DNA of 64,000 bases from contig JACPFM010000002.1 in NCBI GenBank assembly GCA_016182965.1, forward strand, positions 62,001-126,000. Reading direction: 5' to 3'. The notes under the pieces are model-generated. The model ran no database searches and was not told the origin of the DNA. It was given only the letters and a program-made list of their open reading frames with translations. The DNA comes from Deltaproteobacteria bacterium. Lineage in GTDB: Bacteria; Myxococcota_A; Polyangia; Polyangiales; JADJMO01. Position numbers and translations under genes: made by a program. Of this stretch, positions 54,124 through 62,548 are shown one piece after another (the stretch's first letter is position 1; each line of letters starts with the position of its first letter).

Positions 54124-54993
54124 CTACTCGCAGAAGAACGACGCGGTGTTGCACCTCGCCGGGCCGCCGGAGACCGGGCTGAGCATCGTCGAGCACTCGG
54201 CGTCGGTGGAGCACGGGGTGCAGAGCGGGATGACGCCCTGACACACGCGGCAGTCGGTGAACGCGTCCTGCCCGACGGCGCAGATCGTCTTCTGTGCCGA
54301 GCCGCCGGCGCTCGTCGACAGCGGCGCGAGGCAGTTGCGCGAGCTGACGGTGGAGTCGATCGCGTCGGCCGGCACCTGCACGCCGCACCCGTAGCAGACG
54401 GTGATCGGATACGTGAAGGGGCCCGTCTCGACCGCGGTGTTGCCGAGCGTGCGCCCGAAGACCTTGATCTTCGCGTGGATCGCCAGGGTGGTGCCGATGG
54501 GCGCGCCGGCGAAATTCGCGCGCCGGTAGGCCTGGAGGACCACGGGCGGAATGACCTCGACCGAGGTGACGCCGTACGTCGCGTCGGCGCTGGTGGTCGG
54601 GTCGATGGTGCCGGTCGCGATGACCGAGAACGGATTGGCAAGGCCGCCCCCGAGGTTGACCGCCGCGCCGCTCGGCGTGAGCAGCTCGACCTCGGCGCCC
54701 TCGATGAGCACGCGGTTCGGCTCCGCGCGCGACTGGCGCGGCTCACCGCGCGACAGCAGCTGGTTGCCGACCAGCGGGTGGATGACGTAGTGCGACGCGA
54801 TGCCCATGTCGAGGAACCCGCTCGGCGTGGTCAGCGCGGTCACGTCGCTGTTGAAGGTGCACTCGGGCGCCTCCACCGCCTGGATCTGGCGGATGAAGAT
54901 CGTCTGGCCGTTTTCGGCGCAGCTCGGGATCAGCGCGCAGAAGGCACCGGCGATCCCAACGGCGGAAGTGAGTTTCATCCAAGACGCGGCCAT
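54124..54993 (-). CDS. Lipoprotein with Cys-rich C-terminus
   Basis: 289 aa. Signal peptide with a possible lipobox LIPSC (about residue 26). A long strand-rich domain (residues 50-200, with LDMGIASHYVIHPLVGNQLL, AEVELLTPSGAAVNLGG) is followed by a Cys-rich end with CYGCG, CRVCQGVIPLCTPC and CSTMLS. The sequence and paired Cys resemble other Myxococcota outer-membrane lipoproteins of unknown role. GGAGGG 8 nt upstream and TACACT further up give a normal leader; co-transcribed with selA. Confidence 0.75.
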   Translation of the reverse strand: MAASWMKLTSAVGIAGAFCALIPSCAENGQTIFIRQIQAVEAPECTFNSDVTALTTPSGFLDMGIASHYVIHPLVGNQLLSRGEPRQSRAEPNRVLIEGAEVELLTPSGAAVNLGGGLANPFSVIATGTIDPTTSADATYGVTSVEVIPPVVLQAYRRANFAGAPIGTTLAIHAKIKVFGRTLGNTAVETGPFTYPITVCYGCGVQVPADAIDSTVSSRNCLAPLSTSAGGSAQKTICAVGQDAFTDCRVCQGVIPLCTPCSTDAECSTMLSPVSGGPARCNTASFFCE

Positions 54994-55068
54994 GCCGACC
55001 CTCCAAGTCTTCCCTGGAGTGTAGGTCGCCGCCCCGCGCAGGACCAAATAACCGGCGCTCGCGCAGCT

Positions 55069-56079
55069 TCAGGTGTGCGGTACCCAGCCGAGCTCGTTGT
55101 TCTTGAACGCCGATCGCGGCGAGTAGGAGGGGCCGGCCTCCCACCCCCACGCAGCGTGGGCGCTTCCCGGCGCCGCGGCGGGCAGCAGGCGCGCGGCAAG
55201 CGCCGAGAGCCGCGCGAACAGCTTCGGGAAGAGGGCGCGAAGCAGCCACGCCGCGCGGGCCTGCAGCCCGATCACGACGAAGGGCTCTCCGCGTTCGATC
55301 GCATCGGCGATGCGCCGGGCCGCCCGCCGCGCGCGCATCGCCGTGAACGGCAGGGTGTCGCCGATGGCGAACCAGCGATACTCGGCCGCGGCGTTGCCCT
55401 TGAAGCGGGCGTTGCGCGGGCTGCCGGTCCGCATCAGCCCCGGGCAGATGGTGCTGACCCGGATGCCGTGCGGCGCGAGCTCCGCCGCGATCGCGTCCGA
55501 GAGCCCGACCAGAGCGTGCTTGCTGGCGCTGTAGGGCGAGAGGTGCGGCACCGCGCTCAACCCGCCGATCGAGGCGATGTTCACGATCCGCCCGCTCTTG
55601 CGCGCGCGCCTCTCGTCGATCACGGCGCGCATCGTCCGCAGCGGACCCCAGAAATGCGTGTCCATCGAGCGCGCATAGTCGTCGAGGGTCATCGTCTCGA
55701 GCGGACCGACCTCGATCTCGCCGGCGCCGTTCACCAGCGCGTCGATGCGACCGAAGGTGGCGCGCGCGGCGGCGACCATCTGGCGGACGTCACTCGGGTC
55801 ACGCACGTCGCATGGCACCGCGAGCACATCGGCGCCGCGCTCCTCGAGCTCGCGGTGCGCTTCGGCGAGCGTGTGCGGGTCGCGGGCGACCAGCACCAGC
55901 TTGGCCCCGCGGTCGGCGAGCTCCCGCGCAAGGACGAGCCCGAGCCCGCGGGCGCCGCCGGTCACGACCACGACCTTGCCCTTCAACGAGAAGTGCGCGC
56001 GTCGTCGCGCGATCGCGCGCAGCGCGAAAGCTCCGCCGAGCAGACCCAACAACCACCTGACGCTTCGCGTATCGCTCAT
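55069..56079 (-). CDS. Short-chain dehydrogenase/reductase with membrane helix
   Basis: 336 aa. An N-terminal hydrophobic helix (VRWLLGLLGGAFALRAIARR) precedes the Rossmann core: TGGARGLGLVLA, NGAGE (NAG variant), and the catalytic S-x-Y-x-x-x-K (YSASKHALV). The C-terminal 70 residues are Ala/Leu-rich, perhaps another membrane contact. Substrate unknown, probably a lipid or steroid. The ATG at 56079 lies 38 bp after the AroKB stop, so the two may share a transcript; a TTG at 56115 is an alternative. Confidence 0.87.
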   Translation of the reverse strand: MSDTRSVRWLLGLLGGAFALRAIARRRAHFSLKGKVVVVTGGARGLGLVLARELADRGAKLVLVARDPHTLAEAHRELEERGADVLAVPCDVRDPSDVRQMVAAARATFGRIDALVNGAGEIEVGPLETMTLDDYARSMDTHFWGPLRTMRAVIDERRARKSGRIVNIASIGGLSAVPHLSPYSASKHALVGLSDAIAAELAPHGIRVSTICPGLMRTGSPRNARFKGNAAAEYRWFAIGDTLPFTAMRARRAARRIADAIERGEPFVVIGLQARAAWLLRALFPKLFARLSALAARLLPAAAPGSAHAAWGWEAGPSYSPRSAFKNNELGWVPHT

Positions 56080-56116
56080 CCGTAGCGCCTCCACGATCGC
56101 TCGCAGAGGCTGCAAG

Positions 56117-57667
56117 TCAGACGCCCAGCGCGGCGCGCACCTCGGGCAGCGTCAGCCGTACGTTGCGCGGGCGCGCGACGTCCTCGAGCAGCACGAAGGC
56201 GATCGCGTCGCCCTCGCGCTTCTTGTCCGAGACGATGCGCGGGAGCGCCTCGGCGAGCGGCTCCGCGTCGAGGTCGACCGGGAGCCCGAGCGCCGACAGG
56301 AGCGCCTCGGTGCGCGCGAGCAGCGCCTTCGGCGTGAGGCCGCGCGAGACGCCGATGCGCAGCGCGGCGATCATCCCCAGCGCGACCGCCTCGCCGTGCG
56401 TGAGGCGCTCGTAGCCGGCGTGCGACTCGAGCGCGTGGCCCACGGTGTGCCCGAAGTTGAGCGCGGCCCGCGCGCCGGTGAGATCGCGCTCGTCGGCGGC
56501 GACCACGCGCGCCTTGTGGGCGATCGACGCGCGCACGATGCGCACGAGATCGCGCTCGCCCCGCTCGAGGTCCTCGAGCAGCGCGCGGTCGCCGACGAGC
56601 GCGGTCTTCGCGACTTCGCTCATGCCGGAGCGCACCTCGCGCGTGGAGAGCGTCGAGAGCAGCTCGACGTCGGCGATCACGCCGGAGGGTTGATGGAACG
56701 CGCCGACCAGGTTCTTGCCCTGCGGCCGATCGATCGCGGTCTTGCCGCCGACCGAGGCGTCGACCATCGAGAGGAGCGTCGTCGGCACCTGCACGAAGCG
56801 CACGCCGCGGAGCAGCGTCGAAGCGGCGAACCCCGCGAGATCGCCGACCACGCCGCCGCCGACGGCGAGGACGACGCCGCGGCGATCGAGACCCGCGTCG
56901 AGCGCGGCGTCCCAGATGGCCTCGACGCTCGCGATGGCCTTGTGGATCTCGCCCGTCGGGAGGATCACCCGCCCGGCGAGCTCGAGGTCGTCGAGCCTCG
57001 GGCCGACCAGCGGCCACGCGCGGTCGTCGCTCACCAGCAGGACCTTGCCGCCGAGGGCTTGCAGCAGCGGTCGCAGCTCGCGCCGCGCGCCTTCGCCGAC
57101 CTCGATGCGATAGGTGCGCTCACCGAGCGCGACCGCCACCGGATCGCGGTTCCACGAGGCGAGCGCCCCGCCGGCGACCTCGTCGGCCGTGCGCCGATGC
57201 GTGGAGATGCGCGCGTGCGCCTCGGCGTAGGCCTCCGCGCGCGCGGCGATCACCGCCCGCAGCCGCGCCGCCGGATCGCCCTCGGCGAGCAGCGGCCTTC
57301 CGGCGATCTGCTCGGGGCCGAGCCGCGCGAGGAGCGTCTCGACCGGCGCGTCGAGCGTCAGGAGGATGGCACGGTCGATCAGGAGCCGGCGCGTCTCGGG
57401 ATCGACCACGGCGCCGCCGCCGAGCGAGAGCACCCGCGGCGGCCCCTCGAGCAGCTCGGCGAGCGTGGCGCGCTCGCGGGCGCGGAACCCGACCTCGCCC
57501 TCGAGCCGGAAGATCTCGGGGATGGAGCGGCCGCTGGCGCGGGCGATCTCCTCGTCGACGTCGACGAACGGCACGCCGGCGAGCTCCGCCACGCGACGAC
57601 CCACGGTGCTCTTGCCGACCCCCATCGGGCCGGACAGAGCGAGCGGACGGACCCTGGCGCGATCCAT
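56117..57667 (-). CDS. aroKB: Shikimate kinase / 3-dehydroquinate synthase fusion
   Basis: 516 aa. The N-terminal 170 residues are shikimate kinase: P-loop GPMGVGKST, VDVDEEIARASG and GGGAV. The rest (about 180-516) is dehydroquinate synthase: GGGVVGDLAGFAASTLLRG, QVPTTLLSMVDASVGGKT, the metal-binding MSEVAK and FGHTVGHALE. One chain thus performs steps 2 and 5 of the shikimate pathway. Such fusions are known in some bacteria. AroC is at 40439. TAATCT is 7 nt before the ATG. Confidence 0.95.
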   Translation of the reverse strand: MDRARVRPLALSGPMGVGKSTVGRRVAELAGVPFVDVDEEIARASGRSIPEIFRLEGEVGFRARERATLAELLEGPPRVLSLGGGAVVDPETRRLLIDRAILLTLDAPVETLLARLGPEQIAGRPLLAEGDPAARLRAVIAARAEAYAEAHARISTHRRTADEVAGGALASWNRDPVAVALGERTYRIEVGEGARRELRPLLQALGGKVLLVSDDRAWPLVGPRLDDLELAGRVILPTGEIHKAIASVEAIWDAALDAGLDRRGVVLAVGGGVVGDLAGFAASTLLRGVRFVQVPTTLLSMVDASVGGKTAIDRPQGKNLVGAFHQPSGVIADVELLSTLSTREVRSGMSEVAKTALVGDRALLEDLERGERDLVRIVRASIAHKARVVAADERDLTGARAALNFGHTVGHALESHAGYERLTHGEAVALGMIAALRIGVSRGLTPKALLARTEALLSALGLPVDLDAEPLAEALPRIVSDKKREGDAIAFVLLEDVARPRNVRLTLPEVRAALGV

Positions 57668-57674
57668 GCTGGCC

Positions 57675-57680
57675 AGATTA
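57675..57680 (-). promoter_or_regulatory. -10-like hexamer TAATCT
   Basis: 7 nt before the aroKB ATG; near-consensus. Confidence 0.55.
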
Positions 57681-57793
57681 GTCGGCAGGCCCGCGATCGC
57701 CAGGGTGGAGCCTCGGGAACAACGCTACGCTCGTGCGGTCCAAGGTCCGGCGGTCGGGGCGTCGCGCAGGGCGCCGCTTGGAGGAGGTGGGCG

Positions 57794-58249
57794 ATGGGGC
57801 GAGCGTGCTCGAGGGGCGCAGTGAGTCTGGCGGCGGTCCTCACGATCGCAGCAGCCGCCGCGCCCGCCGGCGCGTACGTCGTCCCCGAAATCCCCGCGCC
57901 GTGGCTCGACGACATCGCCGCGGCGGTCGTGACCACGACAGGGCCGGTCATCTACGTCAACGTCGCCCGCTGCAAAGAGGTCGGCGCCGACGTCTGCGCC
58001 TTCGTCCGGCAGCACGAGCACGCGCACATCCGGCTCAACCACGCGTCGTCGTTCTACACCTCGTATGTGAACGGTCGCGCCCTCGCCGAGGCCGAGGCGG
58101 ATTGTTGGGCGGCGCGCAACGCGCTGCTCATCCAGGTGAAGGCGGCCGTGGCCCACTTCGAGTCACCGGCGCTGGCGACGCTCGAAGTCGGCGACCACGG
58201 CACCGGCCTGCAGCGCGCCAAGCGCATCAAGGCGTGCCGCAAGCTCTGA
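57794..58249 (+). CDS. Small secreted zincin-like protein (HEHAH)
   Basis: 151 aa. Signal peptide (MGRACSRGAVSLAAVLTIAA..., cleaved near AGA). The mature part has RQH74EHAH78IRLNH, a zincin motif HExxH, and a following AEAEADCWAA helix that could supply the Glu ligand (E99 or E101). Four Cys (C60, C68, C104, C148 or so) probably form disulfides. No full-length peptidase family recognised; its small size suggests a minimal metallopeptidase or an inactive relative. GGAGGAGGTGG upstream; TACGCT at 57726 is a plausible -10. Confidence 0.7.
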   Translation: MGRACSRGAVSLAAVLTIAAAAAPAGAYVVPEIPAPWLDDIAAAVVTTTGPVIYVNVARCKEVGADVCAFVRQHEHAHIRLNHASSFYTSYVNGRALAEAEADCWAARNALLIQVKAAVAHFESPALATLEVGDHGTGLQRAKRIKACRKL

Positions 58250-58262
58250 CGAGCCTGAGAAT

Positions 58263-58489
58263 CCCCCGGACTGAAGTCCGGGGCACCGACTGCACCTCAA
58301 GTCCTACGGACTTCACCGAATCGCCAGTCTGGCTTGGAGATGTCGCTGCAGAGTCGGCCAGTCACCGGCGAGTCTGAGCCCCGCGGCCGCTCTCGAGGCA
58401 GGTCGACCGAACGCACTTCCTCGGCACAAACACTCGCCAGCCCGGAGGGCTTCGCTCTGCTGTCGGTGCCCCGGGTTTCAACCCGGGGG
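58263..58489. repeat. MITE-like element with palindromic ends, copy 2 (inverted)
   Basis: About 227 bp, no ORF. Left end CCCCGGACTGAAGTCCGGGG; right end CCCCGGGTTTCAACCCGGGG. The reverse complement matches copy 1 across most of its length (about 70-80% by eye), including GGGGCACCGACAGC, AAGCCCTCCGGGCT, GAGGAAGTGC and GGTCGACC. Confidence 0.85.
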
Positions 58490-58515
58490 ATTGCCTGACA
58501 GCGGCTGACTGCGCG

Positions 58516-59550
58516 CTACTTGCAGCGCGCCGCGCCCTTCTTCGCCTCTTCTTCGACCTTGGTGCCGGGCTTCGCCGCCGCTGCGAGCTTCGCCGCCTGC
58601 TCGTAGTGCGCCTTGCACGCCTTCTTGTCGCCGGCGTCTTCGGCGAACTTCGCGGCGTAGAAGTGGTTCTTCGAGGAGGCCTCGATCTTGATCGCCTCGT
58701 CGAGGTCATTGCGCGCGCCGTCGACGTCCTTCGCGGCGTGCTTGCACAGCGCGCGCTCGGTGTAGAACGCGCCCGACGCCTTGGCCGCGATCGCCTGATC
58801 CATCGCTGCGACGCAGCCGGGCAGATCGCCGACCTCCTTCAGCTTGAGGCCGGAGAGCGCGATGAGCGACGAGTCGCCCTTGGCCTTGGCGATCGCACCC
58901 TTGAAGGCCTTGGCGGCGGCGTCCTTTTCGCCGGCCTCGAGGAGCTCTTCGCCGTGATCGAAGCGGAGCTTGCCGTCGTCGGGGCGGAGGGTCACCGCGT
59001 TGGCGTAGGCCTTGGCGGCGAGCGCGTGATCGCCCTTGCCGTGGAGCGCGAGCGCGAGGTGCAGGTGCAGCTCGTAGGTGCCCTTGGCGTGCTCGAGGCC
59101 CGCGCGCGCGACCTTCGCCGCGTCGTCCCACTTCTCGCGCTTGATGTAGAGCGCCGAGAGGAAGATCGACGCGCCGACCAGCTTGGGGTCGGACTCGAGC
59201 GCCGCCTTGTAGTGCTTCTCGGCGGCGTCGAGGTCTTTGTCGGCGTCTTCGGCGACGATGCCGCGCGCGTAGTGCGCCACCGCGTCCTTCGGGTTCTTGA
59301 GGAGGACCGCGTCGGCCTTCGCCTTGGCGTCGGGCCAGTTCTTCGCCTCGGCCGCCTCGAGCGCGGCCATCGCCTCGGCGCTCGCGCCGCCGGTGTCGGC
59401 CGCGCCCACCTGGGGCGGCTTGTCGTCGAGGTTCGGCTTGGGCGCCTCGGCCTGCGAGGGACCGCTGCCGCCGCACCCGAGTCCGCAGCCCACGACCAAC
59501 AGCACCACTCCGACCCGTGCCAGGCTCGATGTGCGTTCCAGGCGCTTCAT
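58516..59550 (-). CDS. TPR-repeat lipoprotein
   Basis: 344 aa. Signal peptide with VGCGLGCGG (lipobox Cys). At least six TPR-like helix pairs from about 60 to 320 (for example AVAHYARGIVAEDADKDLDAA and ELHLHLALALHGKGDHALA). It is a protein-interaction scaffold, outer or inner membrane. Its ATG overlaps the glnD stop (ATGA), so it is made from the glnD transcript. Confidence 0.87.
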   Translation of the reverse strand: MKRLERTSSLARVGVVLLVVGCGLGCGGSGPSQAEAPKPNLDDKPPQVGAADTGGASAEAMAALEAAEAKNWPDAKAKADAVLLKNPKDAVAHYARGIVAEDADKDLDAAEKHYKAALESDPKLVGASIFLSALYIKREKWDDAAKVARAGLEHAKGTYELHLHLALALHGKGDHALAAKAYANAVTLRPDDGKLRFDHGEELLEAGEKDAAAKAFKGAIAKAKGDSSLIALSGLKLKEVGDLPGCVAAMDQAIAAKASGAFYTERALCKHAAKDVDGARNDLDEAIKIEASSKNHFYAAKFAEDAGDKKACKAHYEQAAKLAAAAKPGTKVEEEAKKGAARCK

Positions 59551-62408
59551 GCTGCGATCCCCTCTCGCGCGAGCCGCTCGATGGCGGCGCCGATCACCCG
59601 CTTGATCTCCTCGCGGCGGGCGGCGTCACGCACCTTCGATCCGTCGATCTCGGTGACGTAGAAGCTGTCGGCCGCGCGGGCGCCCTCGGTGGCGATCTTC
59701 GACCTCGCGATCGAGAGACCGGCGTCGTGGAGCGCCCGTGCGATCGTATACAGGAGACCGGGCCGATCCTTGGCATAGACGTCGATGACCGTGAAGCGAC
59801 GCGAGGCGCGGTCGTCGATCTCGACGCCCGTCGCGACCGCGGGCGCCGGCCGCTCGCGCATGCCTCCGGCGCCGCGCCGCTCGCGCAGGAGCGCCTCGGC
59901 CTCGACGCTCCCGGCGAGCAGCGCCTGGAGATCGCTCCCGATTCGCGCGAGCTCGCGCTCGGACAGCGGCTCGATCGCCTCCTCGCCGTCGCGCGCGAAC
60001 CTCCGGACCGAGAAGAAGTCGACCGCCTCGCTCTTGCCGCCGTCGCGCTGGTAGAGCGGCCGGAGGAAGATGTGCGCGGTCATGACGTCGAGCCGGTTGG
60101 CCGCGAGCGCGGCCGCGATCATCGCGAGGAGACCGGGCCGATCGTCGGCGGCGATGCACAGCTCGATGGCGTCGGCGTGGCGCGACGGCACCACGTCGAC
60201 GACGACGCTCTTGTCCTTGCGACGCTCGACCACCGCGGCGTGCGCGGCGACCTGCGCGCCGCCGTGCCCGATGAAGTAGCTCTTGGGCATGCCCTCGAGG
60301 TACGCGGTGATCCACCTCGGATCGCCCTTGCCTTCGCGATCGACTCGCAGCGCGAGCGCGGCCTCGAGGGCCTCGCGCCGCACCCGCGCGAGGATGACGT
60401 CGGCGGTGTCGACGCCGCGCTGCTGGCTCGCGAGGTGATGGCTGGTCGCGAGGAACAGATCGTCGAGCATGCGCGCCTTCCACGAGGTCATCGCGGTCGG
60501 CGAGGTGGTGGAGATGTCGGCCACCGTCAGCAGGTAGAGGTGCTGCAGGCGCTCGAGCGGCGAGCCGCCGCTCTTGGCGATCGTCTCGGCGAAGCCGGCG
60601 ACGGTGGCCGGATCGTCGAGGTCGCGGCGCGTGGCGACGTGGTACATCGTCAGGTGCTCGGAGATGAGCCAGCGCACCTCCTCGGCGTCTTCCTGCGACA
60701 GGCCGAGTCGCGCGCAGATCGGCCGCGACATCTCGGCGCCGCGCTCGCTGTGCCCGGCGCCGCCCGCGCCCTTGCCCACGTCGTGCAAGAGCGTGGCGAC
60801 GTACAGCGGCACCTTGCGCTGGTTGTCGCCCGCGAGGCGGCAGGCGAGCGGGTACTCCGAGGCGAGCTCGCCGCGCGCGAGCGTGCGGAGGCGATCGACG
60901 GCGGCGACGCTGTGAACGTCGACCGTGTACACGTGGTAGATGTCGTGGTGCACGCGGCCGACGACCGGATCGAACTCCGGGATCATCGCCAGGAGGAGCC
61001 CGACGTCGTGCAGCTCGCGGAGGATCGAGCCGCCGGTGCGCACCTGCTCGTGGCCGGGCCCCTGCTCGTGGACCAGGCGATCGGCGACGGTGGTCAGGCA
61101 CTCGAGGAACAGCTGCTTCGCCTCGGGCGAGGCGCGGAGCGCCGCAGCGAACTCCGGCTCGCGCGCGGCCCGGGTGATCGCGTCGCGCGTGTAGGGGTAC
61201 ACCGGCAGGCCCCTGCGCATCGCCGCGTGGTAGAGGCGCATGGCCAGGGCCGGCTCGTTGTAGACGTGCGCGGGGTGCTCGAGGGTCGCGTGGCCGTCGA
61301 ACGTGCGCACGCCCTTGGCGAGCACCTCCTGCTGCACCTGCCGGCCGCGCGCGCGCGGCGGCGCGCATAGATCGAGGACGCGCTCGACGAGGCGCTCGAC
61401 CGTGCGCGCGTGCCCGTAGTAGCGCTGCATCAGCCGCTCGGCGGCGACCGCGTCGGGCTCGTCGGGCGGCTGCCCCGCCCGCGAAGACGAGGGCGCGGCC
61501 TCGCCGTGGGCGCGGCCGATCTCCTCCTGCGCGTCGAAGGTGAGGCGATCGCTCCGCCGGTCGGCGCGCACGTGCAGCCGGGAACGCACGTTCCACAGGA
61601 AGGCCTCGGCCGCGGCGATCTCCTGGTGCTCGCGCGGCAGCAGCACGCCGAGGGTGACGAGGCCGGCGAGCTCCTTGACGCCGTAGCGGGCGCGCGCGGC
61701 CCAGCGGGCGATGTCGAGATCGCGCAGGCCGCCGGCGCCCGATTTGACGTCGGGCTCGAGGAGGAACAGCGAGCCGCCGTACTTGCCGTGGCGGCTCGCC
61801 CGCTCCTCGCGCAGCCGCCGCACGAACCCGCCGATGTCGGCCTGGAAGAAGCCGCCGAGCGCGCGCTCGACGAGCGCGTCGACGCGCGCGCGCGGCCCGG
61901 CGACGACCCGCAGATCGAGCAGCGAAGTCGCCGTGGTGAGATCGGTGCGGGCGAGCTCGAGGGCGTCGTCGATCGCGAGGACCTGGTGGCCGACCGAGCA
62001 GCCGGCGTCCCACAACGGGTACAGCAGGGCTTCGGCGACCTCCTGCGCGCGGTCGGAGTCGTGATCGACCACGATGCGCACGTCGAGATCGCTGCGCGGC
62101 GCGAGGAGACCTCGACCGTACGAGCCGACGCCGGCGAGCGTGCAGTCGATCCACTTGCCGGTGCGACCGAGCGAGGCCTGCGTGCAGGGGAGCAGCGCCG
62201 ACAGGAGGCCGTCGATGGTGCGGGCGTACGCTCGGCCCGCGTCGCTCGCGGCCGCGCCGCCGCGGATGCGGGCGTCGAACTCGCCCCGGTAGCGCACGAG
62301 GTACTCGCGGAGCGTCGCGGTCAGCCTCGGCTCGCACGCGGCGGGCCCGGGGGGCACGCTCGATACCGGAGGGGCAGCGGGCATCCGCGAAGAAGATGGG
62401 GACGACAT
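59547..62408 (-). CDS. glnD: GlnD, PII uridylyltransferase / uridylyl-removing enzyme
   Basis: 953 aa. Nucleotidyltransferase GVGSYGRGLLAPRSDLDVRI (metal Asp pair SDLD), a GlnD helical domain (KSGAGGLRDLDIARWAARA), HD phosphohydrolase HDVGKG with the flanking HSERGAEM and WLISEHLTM, and two ACT domains at about 740-840 and 875-945. Modifies PII in response to glutamine and so sets nitrogen control. The ATG at 62408 is chosen for a sensible N-terminus; the open frame upstream is Arg-rich. Confidence 0.96.
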   Translation of the reverse strand: MSSPSSSRMPAAPPVSSVPPGPAACEPRLTATLREYLVRYRGEFDARIRGGAAASDAGRAYARTIDGLLSALLPCTQASLGRTGKWIDCTLAGVGSYGRGLLAPRSDLDVRIVVDHDSDRAQEVAEALLYPLWDAGCSVGHQVLAIDDALELARTDLTTATSLLDLRVVAGPRARVDALVERALGGFFQADIGGFVRRLREERASRHGKYGGSLFLLEPDVKSGAGGLRDLDIARWAARARYGVKELAGLVTLGVLLPREHQEIAAAEAFLWNVRSRLHVRADRRSDRLTFDAQEEIGRAHGEAAPSSSRAGQPPDEPDAVAAERLMQRYYGHARTVERLVERVLDLCAPPRARGRQVQQEVLAKGVRTFDGHATLEHPAHVYNEPALAMRLYHAAMRRGLPVYPYTRDAITRAAREPEFAAALRASPEAKQLFLECLTTVADRLVHEQGPGHEQVRTGGSILRELHDVGLLLAMIPEFDPVVGRVHHDIYHVYTVDVHSVAAVDRLRTLARGELASEYPLACRLAGDNQRKVPLYVATLLHDVGKGAGGAGHSERGAEMSRPICARLGLSQEDAEEVRWLISEHLTMYHVATRRDLDDPATVAGFAETIAKSGGSPLERLQHLYLLTVADISTTSPTAMTSWKARMLDDLFLATSHHLASQQRGVDTADVILARVRREALEAALALRVDREGKGDPRWITAYLEGMPKSYFIGHGGAQVAAHAAVVERRKDKSVVVDVVPSRHADAIELCIAADDRPGLLAMIAAALAANRLDVMTAHIFLRPLYQRDGGKSEAVDFFSVRRFARDGEEAIEPLSERELARIGSDLQALLAGSVEAEALLRERRGAGGMRERPAPAVATGVEIDDRASRRFTVIDVYAKDRPGLLYTIARALHDAGLSIARSKIATEGARAADSFYVTEIDGSKVRDAARREEIKRVIGAAIERLAREGIAA

Positions 62409-62548
62409 GCGGCTCCGGAACCGCCGCGCTCGCGCGGCGAGTAGCACGTCATGGCGCGCCACGACCGCGTTGTCCAGAGGGAACCTGCTCGGGAATCCTT
62501 GCGCATCCCTCCGCGCATCCACCTGGGGTGTGGCAACATCCAGATCTC

